The notes below the pieces were generated by a model. The model was not told the DNA's origin and did no database searches. It saw only the letters and a list, made by a program, of their open reading frames with translations. This document shows positions 21,474 through 36,600 of a DNA stretch of 64,000 nt, one piece after another. The position numbers were made by a program, and so were the translations under genes. This DNA comes from Leptoclinus maculatus (Eukaryota; Chordata; Actinopteri; Perciformes; Stichaeidae): the NCBI GenBank assembly GCA_032191485.1, contig JAVDOI010000007.1:5342042-5406041 (forward strand), read 5' to 3'. How positions within the stretch are numbered: the first letter of the stretch is position 1; every line of letters begins with the position of its first letter.

Positions 21474-22799
21474 GTAAAGGTGGTTTCTTAGAAAATAGTC
21501 ACGTGATACAGAGGCAAAGAAATCAAGAAAGAGGCCTGAAAACAGACAAGTGTGAAGGCAAGAAAGTCAAGAGAACATCGACAGAAAATAGAACTTTGGT
21601 GATGACATTCTTAATAAAAAAAAACAGATCACTCTTATCGTGGCAACACGATGGAAAGCGCAATAAAAAAACAACACGTGAAAAACAGTGTGTTGTAACC
21701 AAGGCGTCCAAACCAAACGGAATCACATACCACATGCTAACTAACGGAAGATCTTCTGACGAGAGTGAGCGCTATCGCGGGTTTAATGCTACATCAGCTG
21801 AAACGACAAGATCAACAGCAGTACAGTATATAAAGACTAATTTTAACAGTATAAAACATCTCTATTTAAACATATCTGCCTATTAGGGAATGTGTTTTTT
21901 TAGTACTTACATAGTAGTGTCATTTATAAGTGTTGGTTAGATAGGAGATAAACAGTACATCTATCAAGACAACAGTCTTTAGAGACTTACTGTGTGAGCG
22001 TCTATGTCTTGCAAAAAATAAAAAATATCCTACATCTTCAGTTAATGCTTTTCTTTCTCAATAAGGTAACAGTTTGCAACTTAACATGATCCATACTATG
22101 GTTGAAAGGGATTTTAAAATGACTACTCTTTTTCATACAAATGCTCTGTAGTGGACCAAAAACTCATCTTAGAAGTAAACTATCTTTGATTTGGGAGGTG
22201 TTCCAATACCATTTTTTCCTTTCCGACTGATAGTGAGTTTATAAATATGATGCTCAGCTATTGATTAAACCAATGACTTCCAAGCTTTTTTCCTCAAGGG
22301 AACCCTTCCTTATCAGTGATTAAACTGATGACCCCTGACTTAGTGACACATATTATGGATCTTTCACATTATATTCAATTCATAACAATAACAGAATACA
22401 AAAAAAGGATAAACTGTACAATCAACCCAAATAGTGTGAAGTGATTGTGTTGATTAGGATGAATTTTGAGCAGATTATTTCCTGTGAATACTGCATCAGA
22501 GAATGTTCTAACCTTTTAATACACTTCTCTGCATTATGTAAAAAAACAATATTCTAACAACACAGGCTCTGTTGTGTTCAGGTCTTCGGTGTGCCTTTAT
22601 GCTGTTTATATCTTAAATAATAATCCAAACTTTACAAATAACAATTTCATTTTCTTCACAGAAATGAAGAAAATGCTGAGATATAGGCCAACTGGATATA
22701 TTTTTTTTAAAAGTTGTCTAACACCCCTTAAAATCAAGGAGATTTGCAACACCCAAGGTTAGGAATCAGTGGATTAAACTGACCAACAGTGTTTAAAAT

Positions 22800-22935
22800 A
22801 GTTCATTTAACTTGAGTACTTATTTACTGTTGAAACACATCTCTACTTTGACTTAATTGCCCCTTTTCAATGCTGGGTTTTGTAATGGAGTATATTTATA
22901 TTTACTTGACTTGAGTAAAAGATCCTATATATGTG
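22800..22935. repeat. Dispersed repeat fragment
   Basis: It contains 'aacttgagtacttattta' and 'cttgacttgagtaaaagatcc', related to 17790-17960. A short TA microsatellite follows at 22926-22952. If the spon1 3' UTR extends to 21.46 kb, this repeat would lie within it. Confidence 0.3.
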
Positions 22936-23549
22936 TATATATATATATATAAAACACACCAATACACCTCTGGGAGATGAACCCTCTGCATTGTTGTCAT
23001 TTACAGATTACTTCACACCTATTCTCAACAGCTATTTGAGCATGAGTACGAATCAGAAGACAGTTTATTCAGTTGTATTACTGTATGTCATTTCAATGGC
23101 GGACTACAGCTACGGTCCAGAAATCCCAGGTTCCCGTGGGGATTTCTTTCTCAGAAACTACGAAGCAGATTTTGGCCCCCTTAGTCTCAATGGCACAACT
23201 ACTGTAAAACTACTGTTTGTTTGTTGTTGTTTTTGCAGGACACAGACGTGACTCTCTAATACTTCCATTGTGGTCTAAAGTAAATGTCAGCCCTGGTAAC
23301 TAAATGCCTACAATGGCTTTACTAAACAGCACATTATCATCTCCTCCCTTCACCTCTTCTTACCTAAACTCATATCTTGTCTTCAAAAGTGTTAAACTAG
23401 CCCATCATCTCCCCCCTCACCTCACCTCCCTGTACACAAAACGCTTCCCCATCATCTTCATCAAACAAACCCATATTTTTGACGCCTCACGTATTTAACC
23501 CGTCGCTCCCCTCCCCCTCCTTTGTAGCTCAGCAGTACCCCCCCCCCCC

Positions 23550-23713
23550 CTAGCAGGGATGAACGTTACAGGCACGGATCTCCTTCCGGTCCTTGCAACC
23601 AGCCGTCAGGGCGCCTTTAGCTCTTTTCTTTGCCGCCATTAAGCGCTCCTGGATCCCCCCCTCACACGGTTTGGTGCAGTCCGTCCAGGCGGTCCACGGC
23701 TGCATCCTGCAAC
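23550..23713 (-). CDS. spon1: spon1 last coding exon: TSR6 and stop
   Basis: A 164-bp coding part with acceptor 'gtttcag'. It encodes CRMQPWTAWTDCTKPC, GGIQERLM and the conserved C-terminus KEIRACNVHPC followed by TAG. The stop at 23552-23550 (minus strand) is immediately followed in the transcript by a run of 12 guanines. The 3' UTR continues below 23550; its end is not certain. Confidence 0.95.
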
Positions 23714-26700
23714 CTGAAACAGAAGGGTCTCAACTCTGGCTCTCATGTAGTCAAGCTAACGTAACAGATCGTAGCCTACCAACCTGGCTGCTCCTCGGCC
23801 GCCGCGTCTCTTCCCTGTTTGCCCCGTCTCCTTCTCTTTCCTCCTCCTGCACCTCCGCCTCCACCCCCACCTCCTCTCTCCTCCTTTGCTTTTGTCCGGC
23901 ACTTCCTGATCTTGCACTTCTTCCTCTGGATGGTCTCGGGACAAGCGTTGCCACCGAACTGCGGCTCCAGTTTGACCATACGGGTCCGAATGGTGTGTCC
24001 TTTGCCGCAGGACTTGTTGCACTCGGACCATTCGGACCACTCGGAGACCATGCAGTCGACGGCTGGAAGGGAGAACGGAAACGGAAAATGGAGAACGTGG
24101 GAAAACGCCAGACAATTAAATGTCAAGGAACAAATACAAGCACAGGAAACATTTCATGGCATATTTCTTCTAGTGATTGATAAGCTCAAAATCAGTTTGT
24201 CAGTAGTGCACATTCCAATTTGAACTGTTCCTCGAGGTGTCATTCCATTTCACTGAAAGCTCAAGTGAACTTGTGTGAGATGTAGGAGTCATGTGCATTC
24301 ATCTTACCCAGAATGCAGTACACTGTAATGAATTATCAGTAACCACTGGACAATGTGAGACCACATTTGTGTTAATCCACACTACGTAACTACATTAATG
24401 GTCCTTTGTGCAGGAAACCCACGGTCGGTTTTGTCCATTATCAATTCCCAAAAAGTTTATTCAAACAAGACGGTCTCATCCTCAATAACACCGGCAAAAA
24501 GCGAAACAGGCAGCGTTACTGCTATGAATGGAAATAAGACGAACACAGAGCCGCCAAAAGAAAAGGCCTCATCATTTTATCCTATGAGACATTAGTGTGA
24601 AATTGTCATCATTAGCAGATCAATTATTGAGTTGGGGCCAAAGACATGTTGGTGCCAAATTTAAAGAAATTCCCTCCAGGCGTTCCAGAGATATCGCGTT
24701 CACAGGAATGGGACGGACGGAGGGACGACCCAAAAAACACAATGTAAATGAAACATGATAAAAAGTGACAGGTGAAACAGGCAATACATGAGAAATGACA
24801 CCTCAAAATTAACAAGCGTAAAAAGAATACATATGAAACAAAACCTTACACACACAAACCATATCTCGGGAAACAAGCAGGTATGAGGGAAGTTAGGGCG
24901 ACAGTATATAAATCAGTTTGTGGAAAAAAGTTCAAGTTTAAAAAGCTAAGGTGAATGCACCTATCATTCTGAAAGTACAGCGCAGTAAGTTGTTCGAGGC
25001 TGCCTCTCTGGATCTCTCCTCTCTGTGACAGTTAGGAATGAAAAAGCAGCAGCTCTGTGCTTCAGGTACTCACGGCACTCGGGAAGCATGCACTTCTCCG
25101 TCTGCTCCAGCTCCTCGGAGCACCCCGCAGGATCCGACTTCAGCATCCTCTGACGCGTTCGCAAGCCCAGCCCGCACGTCACGCTGCAATCGCTCCAATC
25201 GGACCAGGGTGACAGCATGCAGGAGATGCTATCTGCAAACAATACAGGTATGCAAGCATGCATGCTACAGTTAAGTGGGCTAATTATTGCTAATTACGTA
25301 ATGAAGCTGGAACCCGGTTCATGCTCATGTGTAGTATATCTGTCATCAGTTGGCTCATATACTACAGTGAACTGAATTGGTCCGAAGTGTAAATTTACAA
25401 CAAACGCTCATGTAACTAGAATTACTGACTCATGGTTGTATGCCTCTACAAACCAGTCAAGTAGCAGTCCATGTCTGTCCATGAGGTCATCACTTCATTA
25501 TTTTATCCTATTAGACATTTGTGTTAAATTGTCATCATTAGCATATGCATTCAAGAGTTATGGCCATAAACGTGTTTTGTGGGGTCACAGTGACCTTTGA
25601 CCACCAAATTGTAATCAGTTGATCCTTGAGTCCAGCCCAGGCGGCAACCTCTGTTTCTGCCGAGTGAAGCCAATACAGAAGCGTCTTAAAACTTGCTTTC
25701 TCTCGACTGACCAGAAGGAGGCGACTCCTCTGGTTGAAAAAAGAAGTCTGATTGTATAGAAGTGAGAAAATGACTCTACTTCTCACTTGATTTATTACCT
25801 CAGTAAACATTGTAAACATGAGTTTATGGTCTCAATCACTAGTTTTAAGTCTTCCTCAATACAGCATGATGTTCATTTAGTAAATTATGGTCCATTTAGA
25901 GTCAAATATACCATAAAACGGAGTGTGCTTTAGGGCGGGCTTACTGTGATTGACAGGTCGCTGCCACTACCAGAGACGTATACAGCGTCTCTACATCACT
26001 CCTCCTCATTCCAAATATGGTAACTTCTGTTTATCGGTTGCGGTATATCATTTCAACCCTTAGACATTGGAAACGTTTGAAACGTTTGCATTTTGTCAAT
26101 CGTAAGGTGTTAATGCACGTAGTTTTGCGAGCTGCCAATTTAAAAAAGATTGGTCAAGAGAATTCAATATTGCTGTGAATATTGATGGTATGTCTCGTGT
26201 CGCGCTAGTGACGGTTCTCTCTGACTAATCAGTGGTCTGCAGTGTTTTAACTCCACCTTCTAGTATCGGCCCAGCTCGCTTGGAACCTGAACCGAGCTGG
26301 TACCAAGCGCAGAGGGGATCTATTGGTACAATCCACAACTTTTGCTAAAAAACTTCTTATGTGTAACGAACTAAACTGAACCAGACTGCTTGGTTGAAAC
26401 ATGCCACAAGTGGGTGTTATAATTAATTAAATTCCCTCCAGGTGTTCCTGAGGTATCGCCTTCATGAGGATGGGACGAACCTGAGGTCACATTGACCTTT
26501 GACCACCAACATCTATAATCAGTTAATAATCACCAAACGGGCTCCAATCCAAATTTGAAGAAATTCCCTCCAGGGCGTTCCTGAGATCTCATGTTCAGGG
26601 ATAAAAAAAGTGTAATATGATAAAACCAAAGAAATGAAAGAAAATACATTTTACTTACGGCATTCTGGCATCATGCATTTCTCCACTTCTGCCACCTCGG

Positions 26701-29700
26701 TCTTGCACATTGATCCGTCTATAGGGGGCATCTTCACCATGCGCTCGCGTCTTCTCATGCCCAAGCCGCAGGTTACGCTGCAGGGGTCCCACTCAGCCCA
26801 CTCGGTCACCACACAGCTGCTGGGTGCTGTGGAGAAGAACACAACACCAAAAACACATTTAGTATTTCGGTGTTTGCCGATGTTCCACCACAGAGATGTC
26901 CAGTTTTGGATTGACTGCTAAACTTAGCGTAACTAACTGAACAGTGCTTGTTAAATTCCATTTTTGGAGCTTGTATACCCAAACAGACTCACTGTCACAA
27001 TAACCTGTCAATGTTTTGTTTTTTTGGGGATTACTGCAGAAAATGAACATTTACACAATAGTGTACCTATTTAGATGAAACAAATACACACATGTACACA
27101 ACTCATATATGCATAATGGTTCATATGTGAAAAGACGGTAACAAATCAAAGTCACTACATCGTGGAAGAACATTAAAGTCACTTATGAAATTGAAAAATA
27201 AATTCAATTATTTTGTATTATTATTGTTTTTTAAACTCTCAACAGAAACATAGACATAGTCACGCAGCAATACGATAGAAAAAGGCCTCACAGCATTCAT
27301 CGTTGACGACACACTTCTCCGTCTCCTCAGTCTGGAGCTGGCAGAGCGAGCCGTCCTCGGGATACTGTTTGACATACCGCTCTCTAGACCTCATCCCCAT
27401 CCCACAGGACACGCTGCAGGCCGACCAGCTGATCCACTCCGACATCATACACGTCGAGGGCTCTGTCCACCAGGAAAAAAAGAGACGCAAGAGCATCCTG
27501 ACATTTTAGTTCCATTTCTTTTGTCTTTGCTGGTTTATTATTAGAAAAGGTTCCAGGTTTGTACTTGAGCTGTTAAAAAAAAGAAAAAAAGGTATCATAA
27601 TTTGCATGTGTGGATTAGAGAAACAACGAGACCAGATTCAGCTCTAGGGAAGCACATTGGAGCTGATAAGAGATTCTGGATTTTTATTTAATGATGTTAA
27701 TGCGTGTTCGCAGTGGCAGCCATGATGAGCAACATGGAAGACATTGTTTTATGATCGGTTCCTCAGTGGTTCCCTCACCTGAGGACATTATATTCTTAGT
27801 CTGTCAATAGGTGTATTGGTATATTTCTTGGTGTAGGTGTGAGAATAACTACTTCAGTGAAACTGTATTAGTTTATTTTGTTTATCTATCAGAAGCAGCA
27901 AAATCTACGCTCGCTCGCTTGCAATGCATCCTGGTACAATGTAAGTCTATGGGGGAAAAAATCTTTTTGGGCACAATGGGCTCACGTGACGGACCTGGAA
28001 GTTGTGATTCCATGGTTCAGGCCACCACGAAAATTGTCTTTGCCCTTGGGGACTTGGTTGAACCCAGGTCGTCCGGTTACAGGACAGTCTTCCTTCATGC
28101 CACACCAGACTCCCCTCTAACAGCTTCTCGGATTTTAGTCTGTTAAATCGTCTCAAAGCTGCCACTTTCAAAAAAAGCTCTTCCTCAGAATCTGCTTTGG
28201 CTCTCTTTTTAATAAGGCAAGTTGCCTGAAGGACAGTCCTATTCACAGCGTGGGCCTGAGGGAGTGAAAGTCAATATGCATGACCCCCGGCTGGTATATC
28301 AGCTGAAAAGTGAACTGCAGCTTCTCTGGCTTTAACAAGGCTCCACTTTGGTGTATTTTATTACTATTAGCCAGCACTGCGCTTCGAGATCTCCCTATCC
28401 CTCCCTCACTATAGGAGTCTAACCGCGCTTTGATGCCGTCTCAGTAAACACCTCTTCTGAGAGGGGGAGCCCTGGTGCAGATACTGAAAGTGAGTCAAGA
28501 CGATGCGATTATGCGAGAACACGTGTAAATAAAATTTTATTGAGAAATCAACAGAAAGCGGCATTGCTTACTGGCTGTGGCCTAATAAAGCAGAACTGAG
28601 CGAAGTATTGATGAATGATACGGGTATCTCCGAACTCCAATGAGGCCTCCAGAGAGCCAAAGTGTTTCCCAGGAATATCAATCAATCCGTGAACCCCGCA
28701 ATTATCAATCTCCCGCCGCACGCTAATGGTGCTCTAAAATGAAAACAAAGGAGGTGCTCCGCAGCAAAAAGCCATTGCTGTCTGATATATCAATAAGAAC
28801 AGGTGGGAGTGTGTGTGTGTGTGTGTGTGTGTGTATGAAGCTCTGAGCGAGGGAAAGGGGAAGATGGGCGCTTTCTCTCAGCATTTCTTTTAAAAAACTG
28901 ACAACTGGAAATTGGACAAAAGACATCTCCTGGGGTTTTTGTTTATGAGTGTGTTTGTTTGGGGTGTGAGGGGGTCGTGGGTTGTTGCTCAGAGTGAGAG
29001 AGCATCAAACTGACATCTTAGACGGAAATCAGAAAGAAAAGTTTCTGCGAGAAATGTAGGAAAAGATTAGTCCAATTTGATACTTGGATTCCAGCGAATC
29101 TGCTTTGTTGTTGTTGTTCATGTCTTCGCAACTACACTTTGTTTCTGCATCTTAATGAACACACACAATCTCCACCATAATAACATGGTGGGTCGATTTC
29201 TTTAAAGTCAAAGATAAACATATTTTATACCTGGTTTTCGGCATCTGGGATGCAGGAGGACGCTCAGCGCCAACAGCTGATCCACATAATCTTATGTTTC
29301 AGTGAAGTAATTAGGGTATCCAAATCACCGATGTTTACACTGTGTGATTAGGGATTTGTATTTTGTGACAGATCCTCTCAAAGTAACCATATCAACTTCA
29401 GGTATGTGTGGGCTTCACTGACTTTCCCAGTCAGCTCCTGGCTCCTTCTGTTTCACCTGTTTCTTCACGCACGCGCTGCATAATCGCTCACAACAACAAT
29501 CCCAATGGTCGCGCAATGGTTACACAAACAATTCCACTAGGCCGTGAAATATAAATGAGGCAGCGGCTTTGTGTTTCCACCTGCAGATCAGCCAAAATGA
29601 ACCATTCACTTTGGGTTTTAGTTGCAACAGGATGAATACCTGAGCTTTAATCTGCCTATTATTTTGAGGGCTCACTGATCAAAGGAAAACAAGGATTACA

Positions 29701-30583
29701 ACAACAAATAAATGCAGTCTTTGTTTTTTTTATGCTAATTTGTGCGATTAAGTGGGACAGAAGACAATAATACCATTGTGTTTGTGGTCATGCAATAGAG
29801 TTTGGAGGTGAAAAAAACAATAGTTTTTCAGCATATTGTTTAAAGTGTGCCAAAAAAGTTTGTGTTTGTGTGATTATACACCTAGTATATTCACAACCTG
29901 CAATTCCAATTGTGAAATACATATATTAATGAAAAGGTGTTTTTGTTATTCTTGTTACTCTCACATTGTTACAGGAACGTGGGATGAACTAATAAGAACG
30001 CGCTCTGCAGTCTTTGTCTGTTTGATGAAGGGGCGTACCGCTCCCCGCCCGACGGCGGTACGTTTGTAAAATATTTGGATATTCCTGGTGGCCACCGATT
30101 GGTTGACGCCGCACGCCGAACATAACTGAAAGATTGTGCGCCCTGTCTGTAGTAATATCCTACATATTCGTGAATTCCGGTACATTTTATGAACCTAAAA
30201 AACACAAGTTTAATGTCTACCATTAGTCCCCAGGGACCCGAGTCCTGCCGACACCGCCGAGTGCAAAGTGTAGAGCTTCAGAGAGCCGGGGATGATCAAA
30301 TGACAACATTCACTCTCAGTGGTTTCCCTGACATGAGAAATACTTTAAGAACAAGACAATGGAGGATATCTGGTAAGCCTGCCACTAATTATGTCAGGGC
30401 TGCAACATTTGTTTTTCAATTTAGAATGGTATTCACTGATATTATAGATGTAAATGAGCCCGGTCACATCTGATTGGCATGAAATGATGCTAAATGAGAT
30501 CTTTAGTCCGGAAAGGACTCCGGTAGTTTTCTACTACTGAACCTCGCAGTATTCACAACGTGAAAGGAAGGTTGTGTGTGATA

Positions 30584-30620
<37 letters not shown>

Positions 30621-33600
30621 TATGTGTATATATATATATTTCTGTATATTTTCATATCAAATCATATTTGGCAGAAAAGTTTTTTCCCAATATTGTGCAG
30701 CTCTAATCCGTCCTGTTTAAAGCATGAACGTCGGAACCGTTACCATTCGTAGACCACCACCGTTAGTGTGGCTAACCATCGTGTTGTTTAGTATTTTAAA
30801 TGAATCATATATAATAATAAATCAACGCAGCACACGCGCCGCTGATCACTTACGTAGCACCTACAATGGAGCGCCTTGCTCAAGGACTTCCCAGTAACTG
30901 CAGTGATTAACAACTATACCCCCACCCCCCTACACCCCCCACCCCCTCCAACCGTTACTTCTGATAAGGACACTGAACTGTACATATGTGTGTGTTTTTA
31001 CCGTCAATGCTGCATCCCGGCCCCATGCAGGGCTGGAAATCTTGGGTGTGGGGACACGGCACGCTGAGGTCCAGCTGGGCCTTCAGCATCCTCTGCCTCA
31101 TCCTGCGTCCCTTTTCACATGTCGCGCTGCTACAGGCTGACCAGGGAGACCAGCCCGAGTAGATGCACGTCTCTGGTGTGTCATCTAAATGAGAAACACA
31201 GGAGCCAACAAAGAAAAAGAGGCATTGTGATATGTCCTTTGGGCTGACACTGATTATTTTACATCGTACCCACAGGTGATTACTGCAGGTACTGGACCAA
31301 AAGAGGCCACCGAGTGACATTTGAAGGGGGAGAGCAGAGTGTGATTTGTAAATGTCTTGCCCAATTATCAGCGGTAGCTGGAGCTCCAAGAAGTAGCAGG
31401 GGGACTGGCTTCAATTAAAAGTGCTCTCTCGGGGGTTCAGAGAGCCAGAGAAATTGAGGGAGAGAGAGATGCGAGAGAGAATATACCGTCAGGCCTCGGG
31501 GACGAACCTTAAGCGGGTGCAATTCTCCTGGATAACGTATAATGACAGAGGAGAATGAGGGAACAAAGGAGCCGGAGACGCAGAGAGGAAGGGAAGAGGA
31601 CAGACGGGGCTGAAAGCAGTGAGGCTCCGCAGTGGAACAAAAAGGGACCGGCCTCGTCTATAGTGTCATCTCACACAGAGAAGACGGGAGATGGCGGAGA
31701 AGGAGAGGGCAGGCAAGAGTAAGAGAGGAGGGAAAGGAGCAAATGGTCTATGTCTGACTGAGGAAGACATTTATTAGCCGGCGGGAGATTCTCGTTAAGA
31801 AATTCTGCACCGTGGGCAAAATGCTGCGCCCTTCCCGAGGCCACTTAAAATAGGCTCTAAGCGCCAAAGTACTACACAAACACTGGCATGCACTGGTCTG
31901 TCTTGTTTAGCCCATCTGCTGGTTAACAAGCAGGCAGGGGACAGCTCATTTCGCAGGTTTAAGGTCACAGCGCTGATACACCGGTTCTTGCTAGAAAATA
32001 ACTAACTTGTTTGATGTATTGTCCGACCACGTTTTTTCCGTACGTATTTTTTACTGTACTTTTTCTTCATTGTTGCAGTTTTGAACATGTGGTTAACTTT
32101 GTAAATTCAAGCAAAAGAAAAACACTACGAACTTACTTTGTTATGTTTAGTAAAAAAACATGGTGCGGCTTGAAATAGGTATTGGTACCTAATTTAAGTT
32201 TCGTACATAACTTAAAATAAGTAAACGTTGCCTTTTTATTTCACACAGGACATCCTGGGTCTCCTGGGTGAAAGTTTGTTTGACACTCTTCCCTACGCAG
32301 ACTCCCGCAGAGTATGAGTACAAATGTTTTTGAGGAACGTCAAAAACCAACGGAGAAAATATTTTTCCCTTGAAAAGTAATTTACAATGCAGTTTGCAAT
32401 TTGTTGTATAGGAATGTTTGTTTCAGGAGACTAGGCTGACATTTTCATTCATGCATTCATTCATGAAAAGTGGTATAAATCTTAAATAAATAATATGTAC
32501 AAAATATATGTTATATAATGAAATACTATAACAGTGAACATTTTGCATATACATTGTATACTGATTTCGTATGCAGCACTGCTGAAACATCGTTGTCCAA
32601 GAGTGACAGGATCTGTGATCCATGGCGGGATATAAAGTATAAAGTGGTTGATCGGGACAGGACTTGTTCTCTCTGTGTTCTGATTGCCTGACCTGAGCCC
32701 ATCTGTGACTCTATCTAAACCACTTGTGTCTGTAATGAGCTATGTGTGTGTCCTGGAGCGCCACGCTATCCGCTCGGTCTGTAAGTGGATAGTTAACGTG
32801 AATGTTTTGCACACACAGTGAATTGAAGAGTTCAAAGAACATAAAGGAATGCAATATCACGTAATGACAGGGTCTGAATAAAACACTCCATCAAGACCTT
32901 AAAGTGAATCCATTATACCTTGTTAGGGTCTTTCCCTGAAGAACTTTAATCAAGAAAAGGTGTGTTTACAGTAATTAAATCAGAGTAAAAGGACATTTTC
33001 CAACCAAATGAACGTAGCAGGATGGCCAGAACTGGGGCCATTTTATGTGTACCGTTGCCACTGCGACCGTTGTAGCGGGCTGACTTTCGTATAAACTAAA
33101 CAGAAAAACAACTTCAACAACTTAATGCTTTGTTACTAGAGGACAGTTGGCCAGTTAGCTAGCTAATTCCACCACACTTTTCATGCTACACTGGTTACAG
33201 GCTACCTAGCTAACTAGCCATCCATCCGTCTCCGGAGCTGCGTCCACTCTCTTCCCGGCCAGCTGCGACAAAACACTTTACCGCCCAACTGACGTGTGTT
33301 GTCATCATAACAACTAGCAACAATCGCTTCGTTTCCTTTCGTACCACTCAAATGACCACAGAAACCAGTTCAATGTCCACCCTACTCCCATTTCATTTGT
33401 GTGGGTGTGTGCATTTACTGTACCTTCCGCCTTCTCCTCCTGTCCAATATCAGCGACGATGTCGTCTATGGTGTCCGGGACCACGTTGCACTGCTCTCCC
33501 TGCACACAGAAGGAAAACGCATAGGCAAATATATCCAAAGCTCCTCACAAAACAAAACGATCTTTGAGCATGAAACTTTGATGATTACACTGTTATCTCT

Positions 33601-36600
33601 GTTATCTCAATAGATCACCATTGGCTGTGTATGAGAAAATGGTATTTCAGGAATTCTGTGTGTGACAACATGATTGAATTGCAATTCTATTCTTAGTTAA
33701 CCTCCAGGCCTGTGTGTATGTGTGATCAACAGAGTTTAAATAGTTTGACAGCGTCATCACGAAGCAGTCTTGTTTAATCAGATACTTCGACGCAGTTGCT
33801 TGTTGTTGAAGTCCTGTATAAGGTGTTAATTGTACGTAAATTACATATCTTTTTAAAATTTTCATTCAAAAACAGATGTAGCTCACATTTAGCAAGTTAT
33901 TAAATTTGTAGCACACTTGAAATTAATATAATTACTATAAATAGACTTGATCACATGAGTTTCAAGTAGTTTTGCATCTACATCGAAGAGCTATCAGCTA
34001 CAGCGTGAATTTGCTGGCGACTGTCACATGCAAGTTAGCCCAAATTTGCTCAAAAGTTTGTTTTAAAATGGCGTTTTACTTGCATAATATAGTGTTGGAG
34101 CTGTACTTCCTATCATTGGTAGATATTTCTCCCAGTTATCAAAGAAGTTGAGTAACTATTCCCTGACAGTTGGAGACCAATACAATAAACGATAAAGTGG
34201 TTTTGTCGACAAGGCTGGAGATGATTGAGTTTTGTAAAAAGCTAATACGTGGTATTTTTTGCCAAGAAACACTCTGTATACGTGCATACCTACTTTTACA
34301 GACTGCATTGTACCTTTCTAGCGATGCGTTCCACCACCAGCTTGGCTACAGAGGTAATTGCCCCTCCCTCTGGGTCGTAGAACGGGCTCTGGGGGTGGTC
34401 CAAACTGGTCAAGGGTCGGATCTTCTCCTGAGGAATAGTGGGCTTGTTTGGTGACTGAAAAAAAGCCGAAATAAGACGGTAAAGTGAGCAAAAAAGTATT
34501 ATATTCAAAGGTTAAAGCTGCTATACTCAGTATGTTTTATAGTAACAATGGATCAAATGAATTTGTGTCATGTAAAAGGTTTTGCTTGCAGAGACAAACC
34601 CACAAATAATAAATCGCCAGACTCCCCTTAGCGCTACAGAGTGCTTTAGCACCTTTCAGCTCATTGTTTTGGTTTTGAGGTCTGCAACTTCAGTCTTGGT
34701 TCAGTATTACTGCCCTCATCAGCGCTATTTTCTAGCTACTATGGTCGGCAAAGAAGCTCTTTAAACTGACTTTATGCCACAACGGACTGATAAAGTTAAA
34801 GATATTTCTCACTGGAGACCAAAACAAAGCTAAAAAAACTTGACTTATATTTGTCAAGTGGTCACAAACAAGAATCCGAATGAATGCCAATGTTGCTCAA
34901 TGACAGCTTGATAGGTAAAAAAATGCCATGTTTCTAACACAGTTGTCATAATAGCTTCAAACTGTAAGGTGATAATCTGTCAAAGCTGCGTTCACAGCTG
35001 GTTGAGTTGCCCCCACGTGGTCATAAAAAGCAATCGATTAATGCAGCTTTGAGTATCTTATATATAAAATATCTCATGCCTCTGGAACACATCAAGCCCC
35101 CAGTGACTCTTCTGGAAAACAAGCGCAAATAATAAGATGCTACCAATAAAGATGACAATGATTTGAAGGGAGAGTATTCCCACCCTCTCACATTAGCATT
35201 GTGCAAATGGGCACTTGGTGTTGGAACGGTTGGTGTCCTAGAGGAAAACATCTGCTCTTGTACCGTGTACTGAGTATGAAATACAACCCGAGGGAGGGCA
35301 GTCTGAGTCTTCCACTGAGCAATGGTAAGAGTAATCAAAGCTAAACAGCCAAAATTTAGGACATGGGAATTATTTGTGGGACAAGAATACTAATCCAATA
35401 GCAGCGTACAGTGTCTGCGTGTCTGTGAAACAGGCTTTTAGAAGGAGAACAACATGATTTCTCTTGAGGGGAAGGGAACAGTGGAGCGGCAGTAATTTAA
35501 ATATACAAACAAGAATTAAGAAAAAGTAATAACACTGCATTCATTTTATACCCCAGTCTGACCTATAAGGGTAAGGTAGGTAGGTGTCAAGAGCCACCGC
35601 TTCTGCCATCTGGTGCGGGGCCTCTTTTCTTCTCTTTTCCTTAAACATGAATCATTCTCTTTGTTCTTACAGGTTAACTCAGTGTTGTTTCAAGTTCCAA
35701 ACCAACTTAACATATGCAGGAGTACTAAATCAGACAAAAGGAAAGACATCCACAAAGGAAGTATGAGAATGAGATATGAAGTTACATTCTCATCTACAGC
35801 GCTGTAACGGAGACGTTGATGATTCCCTTTGTAGTTAAAAGTTCACTAAAAGTACCTTCTCTGACTTTTTGGTTAAAAAACCTTGTGTGGCCATGAGACC
35901 AAATAGAAGACATCACATGGGAGACATTTGCACGCTACAAATTTAGTTTAGTGTTTACTTTGTGCAAAGTTGAACAAGAGGACTTCCATGATTCTGTCCG
36001 TAGGTGGCAGTGATTCAATGCCTGCTGTACAGTAGGCTGTACAGTAGGACGCATTCATTATCTAATGGTAAACCTACACAATGTGTTTTCAGGGGAACAC
36101 TTTCCAGAGTAATGGTGTATTATCTGCTTGGAAACTGTTTTAAAAAGACATTCCAGGACCAAGGAAACAAATGCAATGTTTAAGCAGTGCAGTCACATAG
36201 TTGTGTTGTACTCTACGTTTTATATAATGACTGAGTGCTGACATACATGTAGCACAATACATATTGGGGAGGGTGTCATTTGTAGCCATTTAGGGCTGCC
36301 GGCGCAGTGGGGCTAGCTGTTCCAGTGTTAGGAGGGGAGGTCAGAGACCGGGCTGTAGCACTGTGGCTGCCATCGCTCCTCGTCTCGGGGCCCCACAAAA
36401 GCAAAGCTGACGCCAGCCAGGCTCCGTCCACGCCGTTCAGCGAAGTTGGACAGCCTCACAAGCTTAGCCTCCAACGCCTCCAGTAGAGGTTGATAGTGTC
36501 AACTGTTTGAAGTGGATAATAGTAGAAGCCTTTTGGGTGTCTCTGGGCGGGTAGTGGAGGTTCACCGATGTGGTCTATCCTCCCCCATTTTTATGAATTG

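Larger units (their letters stand above)
27463..31001. other. spon1 intron between TSR1 and TSR2 exons
   Basis: A 3.5-kb intron with no further coding exon seen. It contains a GT microsatellite (28808-28834), a TA-rich microsatellite (30594-30640), repeat-like sequence around 27880-28250, and a low-repeat, moderately GC-rich stretch at about 28380-28740. Confidence 0.6.

Noticed and set aside
23593..24180. 195-residue plus-strand reading frame
   Set aside because: It overlaps the last two spon1 exons and the intron between them on the other strand, and has no domain of its own.
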